DNA from: Xenophilus aerolatus
GTDB lineage: Bacteria; Pseudomonadota; Gammaproteobacteria; Burkholderiales; Burkholderiaceae_C
Assembly (NCBI GenBank): GCA_029968055.1
Contig: JASCNX010000001.1
Location: 496,001 to 560,000, forward strand
Reading direction: 5' to 3'
DNA length: 64,000 bases
A program made the position numbers and the translations under genes. Positions 25,957 to 35,208 of this stretch are shown one piece after another (position 1 is the stretch's first letter; the number at the start of each line of letters is the position of its first letter). Under the pieces are notes generated by a model. The model was not told the origin of the DNA. It did no database searches and worked only from the letters and a program-made list of their open reading frames with translations.

Positions 25957-27846
25957 ATGTCTTATCTCGTGCTCGCCCGCAAGTACCGCCCACGCAATTT
26001 CGGGGAGATGGTGGGCCAGGAGCACGTGGTGCAGGCCCTCACGAACGCGTTGACGCAGCAGCGGCTGCACCACGCCTACCTGTTCACCGGCACGCGCGGG
26101 GTGGGCAAGACCACGGTGTCGCGCATCCTGGCCAAGTCGCTCAACTGCCAGGGGCCCGATGGGCAGGGCGGCATCACCGCCACGCCCTGCGGCGTGTGCC
26201 AGGCCTGCACCGACATCGATGGCGGGCGCTTCGTCGACTACACCGAGCTCGACGCCGCGTCCAACCGCGGCGTCGACGAAGTGCAGGGCCTGCTCGAGCA
26301 GGCCGTCTACAAGCCGGTGCAGGGCCGCTTCAAGGTCTTCATGATCGACGAAGTGCACATGCTCACGAACACCGCGTTCAACGCGATGCTCAAGACGCTG
26401 GAAGAGCCGCCCGAGTACCTCAAGTTCGTGCTGGCCACGACCGACCCGCAGAAGGTGCCGGTCACGGTGCTGTCGCGCTGCCTGCAGTTCAACCTGCGGC
26501 CGATGGCGCCCGAGACGGTGCTCGATCACCTCACGCGCGTGCTCGGCGCCGAGCAGGTGGCCGCCGAGCACGGCGCGCTGCGCCTGCTGGCGCGCGCCGC
26601 GCGCGGCTCGATGCGCGATGCGCTGTCGCTCACCGACCAGGCCATCGCGTACGGCAACGGCGAACTGGTCGAAGGCGGCGTGCGCCAGATGCTGGGCAGT
26701 GCCGACCGTGGCCATGTGCATGCGCTCATCGAGGCGCTCGCGCTGGGCGACGGCCGCACGGTGGTCGAGACGGCCGAGGCACTGCGGCGCGATGGCCTCT
26801 CGGCCGCCTCGACGCTGGAAGAAATGACCAGCGTGCTGCAGGCCATGGCCGTGGTGCAAGCCGTGCCTTCGCGCGCGGCCGGGGCCGACGGCACCGACCC
26901 CGACGCCGCCGAGGTTGCACGCCTGGCGTCGCTGATGCCGCCCGACGAGACGCAACTGCTCTACAGCCTGTGCCTGCACGGCCGTGGCGAACTGGGCCTG
27001 GCGCCCGACGAGTACGCTGGCCTCACGATGGTGCTGCTGCGGCTGCTGGCGTTCAAGCCCGCAGGCGAGGGCGCCACCGCGGAAAAAAAAAGTCCGCTGA
27101 AAGCGCCGGCTGAGGAGCCGGCGGCCCGCGCCACCGCCCGCACGGCGTCGGCGTCTGCACCCGGGCCCGTGCCCGAGCGGGCGGCCGCGCCGCAACCCTC
27201 TCCAGCCACCGAAGCCTCGCGCGCCCCCCAGTCCGCGGCGCCAGCGCCGGTGCGCATGCCGGACCACGCCCCTGCATTGCAGGCCCGTCCCGGCCAGCGG
27301 GTGCCCGTGGTCGATGCGCCGCTGCGCCGGCCCGCAGCCGACGCTGGGCCCGCCGGCGACGCACCACCGCGCGACGAGGTGCTCGCGGTGCCGCTGCGCG
27401 TGCAGCCACCCCCCGGCGCGCGCGAGCTGCCGCGCGAGACGGCCCTGGCGCCCATCCCGCCCAGCGAAGACGGCGACTTCTGGCACGCGACGGTCACCCA
27501 GCTCGTGCTGGCCGAGGCCATCGGTGCGCTGGCGCGCGAACTGGCGCTGCAGTCGCAGCTCGTGGCGCGCGACGTCGACCAGTGGCTGCTGCGCGTGGAG
27601 CGCGAGACCCTGAACCAGCCCGCCAGCCGCGAGAAGCTGCAGAATGCGCTCGCGGGTGTCGGTCACGCGGTGCGCATCGCCATCGAGATCGGCGCCGTGA
27701 GCGACAGCCCGGCGCGACGCAATCGGCTGGCCGCCGAGGCGCGCCAGCGAGCCGCCGAGGAGGCGATCCACAACGACCCCGAGGTGCAGTCGCTCATGCG
27801 CCAGTGGGACGCGCGCATCGTGCCCGGCACGCTCAAGCCGGCCTGA
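25957..27846 (+). CDS. dnaX: DNA polymerase III tau subunit (gamma by slippage)
   Basis: 629 residues. MSYLVLARKYRPRNFGEMVGQ opens the AAA+ clamp-loader domain; Walker A is GTRGVGKTTVSRILAKSL, a zinc module has CGVCQACTD plus the earlier Cys, Walker B is VFMIDEVHML and the SRC sensor region is TVLSRCLQFNL. A Pro/Ala-rich linker (about 380-500) precedes the tau-specific C-terminal domain that binds the polymerase and DnaB. An A9 run at 27083-27091 lies at the linker start with stops close by in both other frames; -1 slippage would give a 385-residue gamma. The start at 25957 is preferred over an upstream in-frame ATG at 25948. First gene of a cluster with ybaB and recR. Confidence 0.96.
   Translation: MSYLVLARKYRPRNFGEMVGQEHVVQALTNALTQQRLHHAYLFTGTRGVGKTTVSRILAKSLNCQGPDGQGGITATPCGVCQACTDIDGGRFVDYTELDAASNRGVDEVQGLLEQAVYKPVQGRFKVFMIDEVHMLTNTAFNAMLKTLEEPPEYLKFVLATTDPQKVPVTVLSRCLQFNLRPMAPETVLDHLTRVLGAEQVAAEHGALRLLARAARGSMRDALSLTDQAIAYGNGELVEGGVRQMLGSADRGHVHALIEALALGDGRTVVETAEALRRDGLSAASTLEEMTSVLQAMAVVQAVPSRAAGADGTDPDAAEVARLASLMPPDETQLLYSLCLHGRGELGLAPDEYAGLTMVLLRLLAFKPAGEGATAEKKSPLKAPAEEPAARATARTASASAPGPVPERAAAPQPSPATEASRAPQSAAPAPVRMPDHAPALQARPGQRVPVVDAPLRRPAADAGPAGDAPPRDEVLAVPLRVQPPPGARELPRETALAPIPPSEDGDFWHATVTQLVLAEAIGALARELALQSQLVARDVDQWLLRVERETLNQPASREKLQNALAGVGHAVRIAIEIGAVSDSPARRNRLAAEARQRAAEEAIHNDPEVQSLMRQWDARIVPGTLKPA
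27067..27123 (+). promoter_or_regulatory. Programmed slippage signal in dnaX
   Basis: Three parts: a GAGGG internal ribosome-like element (27067-27071), nine A residues (27083-27091) read as GAA AAA AAA AGT, and a perfect 8-bp hairpin CGCCGGCT-GAGG-AGCCGGCG (27104-27123). The -1 frame ends at TGA 27111-27113 and the +1 frame at TGA 27098-27100. Resembles the E. coli dnaX ribosomal frameshift site and the A9 transcriptional slippage site of Thermus dnaX. Confidence 0.75.
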
Positions 27847-27894
27847 AGCCGACGACCTATCCCTCCTACTTTTCGACCACAAGGAAACCCAAGC

Positions 27895-28227
27895 ATGTTC
27901 AACAAAGGACAACTCGCCGGCCTCATGAAGCAGGCGCAGGCGATGCAGGACAACCTCAAGAAGGCCCAGGAAGAGCTCGCCACGATCGAAGTCGAGGGCG
28001 AGTCCGGTGCCGGCCTGGTGAAGGTCGTCATGACCTGCAAGCACGACGTCAAGCGCGTCACCATCGACCCCAGCCTGCTGGCCGACGACAAGGACATGCT
28101 CGAAGACCTGGTGGCCGCGGCCTTCAACGCTGCCGTGCGCAAGGCCGAGGAAACGAGCGAGCAGAAGATGGGAAAGATCGCCTCCGGCATGCCGGGCCTG
28201 CCCCCGGGCATGAAGCTGCCGTTCTGA
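27895..28227 (+). CDS. ybaB: YbaB/EbfC nucleoid-associated protein
   Basis: 110 residues, normal length. [28 protein letters not shown] is the coiled N-terminal helix, followed by [27 protein letters not shown] and a C-terminal helix ending in [12 protein letters not shown]. It forms a DNA-binding dimer of tweezers shape. It lies 48 bp after dnaX, and its stop overlaps the next start by one base (TGATG at 28225-28229). Confidence 0.97.
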   Translation: MFNKGQLAGLMKQAQAMQDNLKKAQEELATIEVEGESGAGLVKVVMTCKHDVKRVTIDPSLLADDKDMLEDLVAAAFNAAVRKAEETSEQKMGKIASGMPGLPPGMKLPF

Positions 28228-29294
28228 TGCGCACCGCCTGGCGCTGGATCGCAGCTGCCTGCGGCGCTCTGGCCTTCGGCACGGCCACGGCCGCGCCCGG
28301 GGTGCCGGCCTACCGCGAGTTCAAGGACTGGATCGTCGGCTGCGACAACGTGCGCGCCTGCACCGCCAAGTCCGCGCCGGAAAAGGAAGGCGAGGCCCCG
28401 GCCACGCTCGAGATCTGGCGCGAGTCCGGTGGCACGGGCGAGCTGCAGGCCACGCTCTGGCTGGCCTCCGACTTCGACCCCGCGCAGATGCGCCTGGACG
28501 GCAAGCCTTTGGCACTCAAGGCCGCCTGGGCCGGCAAGGCCGATGGCGAGAGCCATGGGCTCAAGCAGGACGATGCGCTGCGTTTCGTGCGCACGATCGC
28601 CAACGGCCGCGTGCTCCAGCTCACGGGCGATGCGAAGGGGCCGTCGGTGCCGCTCGACGGCCTGGCGGCCGCGCTGCTGTTCGTCGACGACGTGCAGGGG
28701 CGCGTGGGCAACAGCACGGCGCTCGGCAAGGCCGGTGGCGGTGGTGCCGGTGCGGTGCCCAACGGGCCCATGGCGCCGGTGGTGCGCGCCGCGCCCACGC
28801 CGCCGCCGCTGGCCGATGCCGCGGCGCTGGCCAAGGCGGTGCGCGCGGCGCAGGGCCCTCTGCTCAAGCAGCGTTGCGACCCGCAGCTCAAGGACTTCGA
28901 TGGCGACGAGGCCGACCCGCTCACGGCCGACGAGGCGCTGGTGCTGCTGAGCTGCTGGCGCGGCGCCTACCAGCAGGGCCAGATCGTCCTGCGGGTGCCG
29001 CGCAACGCCCCGGCCCGTGCCGTGCCGGTGGCGCTGCCGCGTGCGCCCGGCGCACCGGCTCCGGAACGCGCGGACGATGCAGCCGTCGTGTCCGAAGGCG
29101 ATTACGCGCCCGACACGGCCATCCTCTCCAGCGCGTCCAAGGGGCGCGGCGTGGGCGACTGCGGTTATGCGGTGCAGTGGGCGTTCGATGGCAAGGCCTT
29201 CGTGCCCGCGAGCTACGACTACCAGCGCCGCTGCGCGGGTGCGCCGGGCGACTGGCTGCCGCTGTACCGCGCACGGGTCGAGAAGGAGCGCTGA
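28227..29294 (+). CDS. DUF1176 family secreted protein
   Basis: 355 residues with a signal peptide ([18 protein letters not shown], cleavage after ATAAP region). The mature part opens [18 protein letters not shown], a DUF1176 signature, has a Gly/Pro-rich central stretch and a C-terminal [16 protein letters not shown] segment with conserved cysteines. It is exported, probably periplasmic. Molecular role of the family is unknown. It shares one base with ybaB and is followed directly by recR, so this operon carries an unrelated envelope protein between two DNA genes. Confidence 0.85.
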   Translation: MRTAWRWIAAACGALAFGTATAAPGVPAYREFKDWIVGCDNVRACTAKSAPEKEGEAPATLEIWRESGGTGELQATLWLASDFDPAQMRLDGKPLALKAAWAGKADGESHGLKQDDALRFVRTIANGRVLQLTGDAKGPSVPLDGLAAALLFVDDVQGRVGNSTALGKAGGGGAGAVPNGPMAPVVRAAPTPPPLADAAALAKAVRAAQGPLLKQRCDPQLKDFDGDEADPLTADEALVLLSCWRGAYQQGQIVLRVPRNAPARAVPVALPRAPGAPAPERADDAAVVSEGDYAPDTAILSSASKGRGVGDCGYAVQWAFDGKAFVPASYDYQRRCAGAPGDWLPLYRARVEKER

Positions 29295-29295
29295 G

Positions 29296-29886
29296 GTGTC
29301 CGACGCGAGTTCGCTCGATGCCCTGGTCGACGCACTGCGCCGCCTGCCGGGCGTGGGCGCCAAGTCGGCCTCGCGCATGGCCTTCCACATGCTGCAGCAC
29401 GACCGCGAGGGCGCGCAGCTGCTGGCCCGCGCCCTGCAGACCGCTGCCGGCACGGTGCGCCACTGCGATCGCTGCAACACCTTCACCGAGGCCGAGATCT
29501 GCAACGTGTGCCGCGATCCGCGCCGCGATGCGAGCAAGCTCGCGGTGGTCGAGACGCCGGCCGACCAGGCCGCACTGGAACGCACCAACGCCTTCCGCGG
29601 CTATTACTTCGTGCTCATGGGCAAGCTTAGCCCGCTCGACGGCATCGGCGTGCGCGACATCGGCCTGCACCGGTTGATGGAGCGTGCGCTCGACGGGCAG
29701 GTGAGCGAGGTCATCCTTGCCACCAACTTCACGGCAGAGGGCGAGGCCACGGCGCATGTGATCGGCGAGGCCCTGCGCGCGCGCGGCCTCACCGTGACGC
29801 GCCTTGCGCGCGGCGTGCCCGCGGGCAGCGAGCTGGAGTACGTGGATCTCGGCACCATCGCCCACGCACTGGTCGACCGGCGCTGA
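29296..29886 (+). CDS. recR: Recombination protein RecR
   Basis: 196 residues, normal length. The helix-hairpin-helix is [18 protein letters not shown], the zinc finger is [16 protein letters not shown], and the Toprim domain has [14 protein letters not shown] and [16 protein letters not shown]. With RecO and RecF it loads RecA at gaps. Initiation is at GTG 29296, with AAGGAG 7 nt upstream and only one base after the preceding stop; an ATG start is not available nearby. Confidence 0.96.
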   Translation: MSDASSLDALVDALRRLPGVGAKSASRMAFHMLQHDREGAQLLARALQTAAGTVRHCDRCNTFTEAEICNVCRDPRRDASKLAVVETPADQAALERTNAFRGYYFVLMGKLSPLDGIGVRDIGLHRLMERALDGQVSEVILATNFTAEGEATAHVIGEALRARGLTVTRLARGVPAGSELEYVDLGTIAHALVDRR

Positions 29887-29984
29887 GCCCGAAGCACGCC
29901 GATACCACTTTTTTTAACAGCTGGCCGGCGCCGTCTGATAGGCGTCGCAGCCCGAGTCGATCATTCATTTCATTCGGAGACACG

Positions 29985-30377
29985 ATGAGTTTCAGCCACC
30001 TGACCCTGGCCTACTGGTGCGTCCTCGTGGCCGCGGCGCTGCCCTACGTTGCGGCCTGGCTGGCCAAGGCCGGCGCCTTCGGCCCAGGCGACAACGATGC
30101 GCCGCGCGACTGGGCGGCGCGCCAGGGCGGCTGGCGCGCACGCGCCAACGCGGCCCAGGCCAACAGCTTCGAAGGCCTGCCGTTTTTCATCGGCGCTGTG
30201 GTGGCGGCGCATCAGTTCGGCGCCGCACAGGGCCGGCTCGATGCATTGGCCCTGGCCTACGTGCTGCTGCGCGTCACCTACATCTCGCTGTACGTGCGTG
30301 GCAAAAGCACGCTGCGCAGCCTGGTGTGGGCCGCGGCGATGCTGGTCAACATCGCGATCTTCTTCGTCGCGCGCTGA
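29985..30377 (+). CDS. MAPEG family membrane protein
   Basis: 130 residues with four predicted membrane helices. ANSFEGLPFFIGAVV and the ending LRSLVWAAAMLVNIAIFFVAR fit the MAPEG (eicosanoid/glutathione metabolism) fold of bacterial members; substrate is unknown. A GGAGA ribosome site lies upstream. The 98-bp gap after recR has a run of seven T but no convincing stem before it, so transcription from recR may continue. Confidence 0.88.
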   Translation: MSFSHLTLAYWCVLVAAALPYVAAWLAKAGAFGPGDNDAPRDWAARQGGWRARANAAQANSFEGLPFFIGAVVAAHQFGAAQGRLDALALAYVLLRVTYISLYVRGKSTLRSLVWAAAMLVNIAIFFVAR

Positions 30378-30519
30378 CGCCTGCCTGAGACGCGGCGTGG
30401 CCGGGCGCTGAGCGTTTTCGGCTTACCGTGGAAACCCGCGTCGGGATGTTCCGGATGCCTTCGGCAGGGGTGCCACCTAAGCTCGATCGGGTCTTCCAAG
30501 AACGATTCGCCCGCCTGTC

Positions 30520-31554
30520 ATGCTCAACCGACGCTCCTTCCATTCGCTGGCCATGGCCGGCGCCGCATTGATCGCCGCGCCCGCGCTGCGTGCGCAGCCC
30601 AAGCTCGAGAAGTCGAAGGTCTCGATCGCCGTCGGCGGCAAGGCCGCGTTCTACTACCTGCCGCTCACCATCTCCGAGCAGCTCGGTTATTTCAAGGCGG
30701 AGGGGCTGGAGGTCGAGATCTCCGATTTCGCCGGCGGCGCGCGGGCGCTGCAGGCGGTGGTGGGCGGCTCGGCCGACGTGTGCTCGGGCGCCTTCGAGCA
30801 CACCATCAACCTGCAGGCCAAGAACCAGTTCTTCCAGGCCTTCGTGCTGCAGGGCCGCGCACCGCAGATCGCGGTGGGCGTGTCGACCAAGAACCTGGCG
30901 AGCTACCGCGGCATCGCCGACCTCAAGGGCAAGAAGATCGGCGTCTCGGCGCCGGGCTCGTCCACCAACATGGTGGCCAACCTCGTGCTCTCGCGCGGGG
31001 GTCTCAAGGCCAGCGACGTGAGCTACATCGGCGTGGGCGTGGCGGCCGGCGCGCTCACCGCGCTGCGCTCGGGCCAGATCGACGCCATCAGCAACACCGA
31101 CCCGGTGATGACCATGCTCGAGCAGAAGGGCGACGTGAAGATCATCAGCGACACCCGAACGCTCAAGGGCACGCAGGAGGTCTTCGGCGGCCCCATGCCA
31201 GCGGCCTGCCTCTACGCGCCGGCCGAGTTCGTGCAGAAGAACCCCAACACCTGCCAGGCGCTGGCCAATGCGATCGTGCATGGGCTCAAGTGGCTGCAGA
31301 CGGCCGGCCCCGGCGACATCATCAAGACCGTGCCCGAGACCTACCTGCTCGGCGACCGCGCGCTGTACCTGGCGTCGTTCGACAAGGTGCGCGAGTCGAT
31401 CTCGCCGGATGGCATCGTGCCTGCCGAAGGACCGAAGACCGCGCTGGCCGCAATCAGCAGCTTCGACACCACGGTCAAGGGCGACCGGATCGATCTGGAC
31501 AAGATCTACACCAACGACTTCGCCCGGCGCGCCAAGGACCGCTTCAAGGCCTGA
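30520..31554 (+). CDS. ABC transporter substrate-binding protein (SsuA/TauA/NMT1 type)
   Basis: 344 residues. A signal peptide with a twin Arg (MLNRRSFHSLAMAGAALIAA, cleavage near ALRAQ) is followed by the NMT1/SsuA fold: AVGGKAAFYYLPLTISEQLG, DFAGGARALQAVVGGSADV and GKKIGVSAPGSSTNM. It should bind an organic anion (sulfonate, nitrile, pyrimidine-type or aromatic acid) in the periplasm. ATPase and permease genes follow after a repeat-containing 149-bp gap. Substrate not predictable from sequence. Confidence 0.93.
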   Translation: MLNRRSFHSLAMAGAALIAAPALRAQPKLEKSKVSIAVGGKAAFYYLPLTISEQLGYFKAEGLEVEISDFAGGARALQAVVGGSADVCSGAFEHTINLQAKNQFFQAFVLQGRAPQIAVGVSTKNLASYRGIADLKGKKIGVSAPGSSTNMVANLVLSRGGLKASDVSYIGVGVAAGALTALRSGQIDAISNTDPVMTMLEQKGDVKIISDTRTLKGTQEVFGGPMPAACLYAPAEFVQKNPNTCQALANAIVHGLKWLQTAGPGDIIKTVPETYLLGDRALYLASFDKVRESISPDGIVPAEGPKTALAAISSFDTTVKGDRIDLDKIYTNDFARRAKDRFKA

Positions 31555-31620
31555 GGCCGCCCGTCGCTCCGCTGCGTCCCGGCCTCCGTGCCGGGATTTC
31601 CTTTTCTGAGAAATGAAGAT

Positions 31621-31703
31621 GCCCCCACGCTTCCCCGCTGCGCGCGGTCCGCTGCCCCCCGAGGGGGTGCGTCAGTGCCTTCGGGCGGCCGGGCGCCACT
31701 GAC
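31621..31703 (+). repeat. Dispersed palindromic repeat, intergenic copy
   Basis: The first 50 bp (31621-31670, beginning GCCCCCACGCTTCCCCGC and holding the CCCCCCGAGGGGG hairpin) match 61081-61129 on the other strand with one indel and two mismatches. A second dyad follows: GTCAGTG (31671-31677) and CACTGAC (31697-31703). The element ends exactly against the ATG of the ATPase gene at 31704. I recall similar repeats in other Comamonadaceae genomes, but this was not checked. Confidence 0.75.
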
Positions 31704-32519
31704 ATGTCCGACCACGCCCTCGAACTGCTCGACATCACCTGCACCTTCCGCGCCAAGGACGACGCGCGCCAGCGCTACACCGCGGTCGCCGACACCACGC
31801 TGCGCATCGGCGCCGGTGAATTCGTCTCGGTCGTCGGGCCCACCGGCTGCGGCAAGTCCACGTTGCTGAACGTCGCGGCGGGGCTGCTGGCGCCCTCGTC
31901 GGGCACGGTGCGCGTCTTCGGGCAACCGCTGGCCGGCATCAACGCGCGGGCCGGCTACATGTTCCAGACCGAGGCGCTGATGCCCTGGCGCAGCGCGGTC
32001 GACAACGTGATGGTCGGCCTGCAGTACCGGGGCGTGCCCGACGGCGAGGCGAGGGCGCAGGCCGAGCAGTGGCTGGCACGCGTGGGCCTTGCGGGCTTCG
32101 GCGACCGCTACCCGCACCAGCTGTCCGGCGGCATGCGCAAGCGCACGGCCCTCGCGCAAACGCTGGCGCTGGACCCGGACATCATCCTCATGGACGAGCC
32201 TTTCAGCGCGCTCGACATCCAGACGCGGCAACTCATGGAGAACGAGGTGCTCGAGCTGTGGGCAGCCCGCCGAAAGGCCGTGCTCTTCATCACCCACGAC
32301 CTCGACGAGGCCATTGCCATGAGCGACCGCGTGGTGGTGCTGTCGGCGGGACCGGCCACCCATCCGATCGGTGAGTTCGTGGTCGACCTGCCGCGGCCAC
32401 GCGACGTGGCCGAGGTCCGCATGCAGCCGCGCTTCGTCGAACTGCACACGCAGATCTGGGACGTGCTGCGCGAGGAAGTCCTCAAGGGTTACGCGCAGCA
32501 GCTGAAGAAGGCCGCCTGA
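31704..32519 (+). CDS. ABC transporter ATP-binding protein (SsuB/TauB type)
   Basis: 271 residues, one ABC module. Walker A GPTGCGKSTLLN (about 48-59), Q-loop MFQTEALMPWRS, signature LSGGMRKRTALAQ, Walker B IILMDEPFSALD and switch LFITHDLDEAI. It energises the importer made with the receptor (30520) and permease (32519). No clear ribosome site precedes the ATG because the repeat element runs right up to it. Stop and next start share one base. Confidence 0.94.
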   Translation: MSDHALELLDITCTFRAKDDARQRYTAVADTTLRIGAGEFVSVVGPTGCGKSTLLNVAAGLLAPSSGTVRVFGQPLAGINARAGYMFQTEALMPWRSAVDNVMVGLQYRGVPDGEARAQAEQWLARVGLAGFGDRYPHQLSGGMRKRTALAQTLALDPDIILMDEPFSALDIQTRQLMENEVLELWAARRKAVLFITHDLDEAIAMSDRVVVLSAGPATHPIGEFVVDLPRPRDVAEVRMQPRFVELHTQIWDVLREEVLKGYAQQLKKAA

Positions 32520-33349
32520 TGCTGCGCCCCAACGAACGCAATGCGCGTGCCTGGCAGCTCGCGCTGCTCGTCCTGCTGCTGGTGCTCTGGCACGTGGCTT
32601 CGCGCGACCAAAAGATCGCCTTTTTCCTCGGCGAGCCGATCCAGGTGGCGGGTCGCATCTGGAGCTGGTTCCTGCCGGCGGACGTGCCGGCCAACGCGCT
32701 CTTTCCCGACGGCCTCAAGGGCAACGCCGACATCTATGTGCACCTGGGCGTGACCTTGCTCGAGACCGTGCTGGCCTTCGCCATCGGCACCGTGCTCGGC
32801 CTGGCCTGTGGCCTGTGGCTGGCATTGGCGCCCACGGCCAGCCTCATCCTCGATCCCTACATCAAGGCGGCCAATTCGATGCCCCGCGTGATCCTCGCGC
32901 CCATCTTCGCCCTGTGGTTCGGGCTGGGCATCTGGAGCAAGGTGGCGCTGGCCGTCACGCTGGTGTTCTTCATCGTCTTCTTCAACGTCTACCAGGGCGT
33001 GCGCGAAGTCAGCCCGGTGGTGCTGGCCAATGCGCGCATGCTGGGTGCCAACCAGCGGCAGTTGCTGCGCACGGTGTACCTGCCCAGCGCCACGAGCTGG
33101 GTCTTCTCGAGCCTGCACACCTCGGTGGGCCTCGCCTTCGTCGGCGCCGTGGTGGGCGAGTACCTGGGGTCCGCGCGCGGGGTGGGCTACCTCATCCTGC
33201 AGGCCGAAGGCACCTTCGACGTGAACACCGTGTTCGCCGGCATCGTCGTGCTCACCGCCTTCGCGCTGGTGCTCGATGGCCTGGTCGGCGTGATCGAGCG
33301 CCGCCTCATGAAGTGGCAGCCGCGCAGCAGCGAGACCGAGAAGCTCTGA
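32519..33349 (+). CDS. ABC transporter permease (SsuC/TauC type)
   Basis: 276 residues with about six membrane helices. The cytoplasmic EAA loop is VLANARMLGANQRQLLRTVYLPSA, preceded by NSMPRVILAPIFALWFGLGIWSK, typical of SsuC/TauC permeases. Its ATG at 32519 overlaps the ATPase stop by one base, so ATPase and pore are made together. Confidence 0.94.
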   Translation: MLRPNERNARAWQLALLVLLLVLWHVASRDQKIAFFLGEPIQVAGRIWSWFLPADVPANALFPDGLKGNADIYVHLGVTLLETVLAFAIGTVLGLACGLWLALAPTASLILDPYIKAANSMPRVILAPIFALWFGLGIWSKVALAVTLVFFIVFFNVYQGVREVSPVVLANARMLGANQRQLLRTVYLPSATSWVFSSLHTSVGLAFVGAVVGEYLGSARGVGYLILQAEGTFDVNTVFAGIVVLTAFALVLDGLVGVIERRLMKWQPRSSETEKL

Positions 33350-33453
33350 GGCCGCGTCGAGGAGCCCGCATTCGAGAGGCTTGCAGCGGCCGGTTCCACC
33401 GTGCCCCCATGCGATGATCGCGCCGCGCGCCAAGGGAGCGCGAAGGGGCACAG

Positions 33454-34647
33454 ATGCACAACAACAGCCTTCCACGGCAGCCGCTGCTGCGTTCGCGGAC
33501 CCACGAGGCGAAGGTCCTCAACGAAGAGCTCTTCTTCGACCTGGTCTACGTCTTCGCCGTCACGCAGCTGTCCCACTACCTGCTCGAGCACCTCACCGTG
33601 CTCGGCGCGGCGCAGACGCTGCTCATGTGGTTCGCGGTCTGGCTCGGCTGGCAGTACACGTCGTGGATGACGAACTGGTTCAACCCGGGCGCGCTGCCGA
33701 TCCGGCTGGTGCTGTTCGCCATCATGGCGGTCGCCCTGGTGATGTCGGCCGCGCTGCCGCAGGCCTTTGCGGACCGGGGCCTCGTCTTCGCCGCCTGCTA
33801 TGCGCTGATCCAGGTCGGCCGGACGGCGTGGGTGCTGCTGGCCCTGGAGCACGGCAGTCCCATGGCGCCCAACTTCCGGCGCATGCTGGCCTGGCTGTGC
33901 GTCTCGGCGGCGTCCTGGATCGCGGGCGGCCTGGCCACCGACGGCATGCTGCGCCTGGGCCTGTGGGCCGTCGCGGTGGCCTGCGAGTACTTCTCGCCGA
34001 TGACGGGCTTCGCCTTTCCCGGGCTGGGTCGTTCGTCGACCAGCGAATGGACCATCGATGGCGGACACCTGGCGGAGCGCTGCCAGCTCTTCGTGATCGT
34101 CGCGCTGGGCGAATCGGTGCTGGCCAGCGGCGCGTCGTTTGCCCTGGCCAAGGAATGGGACGTGGGGGCAGTCTTCGAGATGGCCGTGACCTTCCTCGGC
34201 AGCATCGCGATGTGGTGGATCTACTTCCACACCAGCAGCAAGGCCGCCAGCCATGTGATCGAACATGCCGAGGACCCGGGCCGCATCGGCGCGCAGTTCC
34301 ACTACATCCATGTGATCCTCATCGCGGGGATCATCGCCTCGGCGGTGGCCGACGACCTCGTGATCGGCCACGGCGGCCATCATGTCGAGCCCAAGTACCT
34401 TGCCGTGCTGCTCGGCGGCCCGGCGATCTACCTGCTGGGCAACGCGCTGTTCAAACGGGTGGTGCACGGTCGCTTCCCGGCCTCGCACGGGGTGGGCATG
34501 CTGCTGTTGGCGTTGTTCATTCCCGTGGTCGGGCACATGAGCATCGCGGTTGCTGGCACCTGCACGACGGTGGTGGTGATCGTCGTTGCCCTCTGGGACT
34601 CGGTGGCGCGACGCCGCCAGCACGCGACCCACCCGGTCGCCCACTGA
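33454..34647 (+). CDS. Low temperature requirement protein A (LtrA) family membrane protein
   Basis: 397 residues with about ten membrane helices. The N-terminal HEAKVLNEELFFDLVYVFAVTQLSHYL, the MTNWFNP motif and FVIVALGESVLASGAS are diagnostic of the LtrA family, first linked to cold growth in Listeria. The biochemical role is not known. An AAGGGG ribosome site precedes the ATG. It is separated from the ABC importer by 104 bp and converges on the DUF924 gene, 15 bp apart. Confidence 0.92.
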   Translation: MHNNSLPRQPLLRSRTHEAKVLNEELFFDLVYVFAVTQLSHYLLEHLTVLGAAQTLLMWFAVWLGWQYTSWMTNWFNPGALPIRLVLFAIMAVALVMSAALPQAFADRGLVFAACYALIQVGRTAWVLLALEHGSPMAPNFRRMLAWLCVSAASWIAGGLATDGMLRLGLWAVAVACEYFSPMTGFAFPGLGRSSTSEWTIDGGHLAERCQLFVIVALGESVLASGASFALAKEWDVGAVFEMAVTFLGSIAMWWIYFHTSSKAASHVIEHAEDPGRIGAQFHYIHVILIAGIIASAVADDLVIGHGGHHVEPKYLAVLLGGPAIYLLGNALFKRVVHGRFPASHGVGMLLLALFIPVVGHMSIAVAGTCTTVVVIVVALWDSVARRRQHATHPVAH

Positions 34648-34662
34648 GCGCGCGGAGCGGGC

Positions 34663-35208
34663 TCAGCCGGCGAAGCCGCCCGCGTCCAGGAAGGCCTGTT
34701 CCTCGGGCGTGGTTGCACGGCCGAGCAGGTGGTTGCGGTGCGGGAAGCGGCCGAAGCGGCGGATGATGTCGAGGTGGCCCTGTGCATGCTTGCCCGACTC
34801 GGCGCTCAGGGCGCGGTTCAGTGCGAGCGACCGCTGCTGGTCGGCCATGTCTTCGGCGTGCGCGAAGGGCAGGTAGCAGAACTGGCGCAGCGACTCCTCG
34901 ATCCGTTGGTCGAAGCCCTGCGCGACCAGGCGGTCGGCGTAATGGCGGGCGAGGGGGTCGGTGGCGTACATGTGGCCGGTGCCACGAAAGGCGTTGCGCG
35001 GGTACTGGTCGAGCAGCAGCACGAGCGCCAGCGCGCTGTGCGGCTCCTGCGTGACCCACGCATCGTGCTCGCGCCGGGCCGCGGCGAAGTGCGCGTCGCG
35101 GAAGCGGTCGCCAAAACGACGGTCGAACTCCGGATTCTTCTTGAACCAGGCCGACGGTCCGGCATCGCGCCAGAAGTGGACGACGTCGTCCCAGGCCGCG
35201 CGGGTCAT
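34663..35208 (-). CDS. DUF924 family protein
   Basis: 181 residues. Signature stretches are VVHFWRDAGPSAWFKKNPEFD, LALVLLLDQYPRNAFRGTG and FGRFPHRNHLLGR, which define this TPR-like all-helical family of unknown function. Its start overlaps the stop of the antiporter gene (ATGA 35205-35208), so the two are coupled. The cofactor or partner is unknown. Confidence 0.92.
   Translation of the reverse strand: MTRAAWDDVVHFWRDAGPSAWFKKNPEFDRRFGDRFRDAHFAAARREHDAWVTQEPHSALALVLLLDQYPRNAFRGTGHMYATDPLARHYADRLVAQGFDQRIEESLRQFCYLPFAHAEDMADQQRSLALNRALSAESGKHAQGHLDIIRRFGRFPHRNHLLGRATTPEEQAFLDAGGFAG

Noticed and set aside
29887-29984. Run of seven T after recR as a terminator
   Set aside because: No convincing stem immediately precedes the T-run.
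31588-31869. Plus-strand frame overlapping the repeat and ATPase start
   Set aside because: It translates the repeat element and an off-frame part of the ATPase gene; no independent support.
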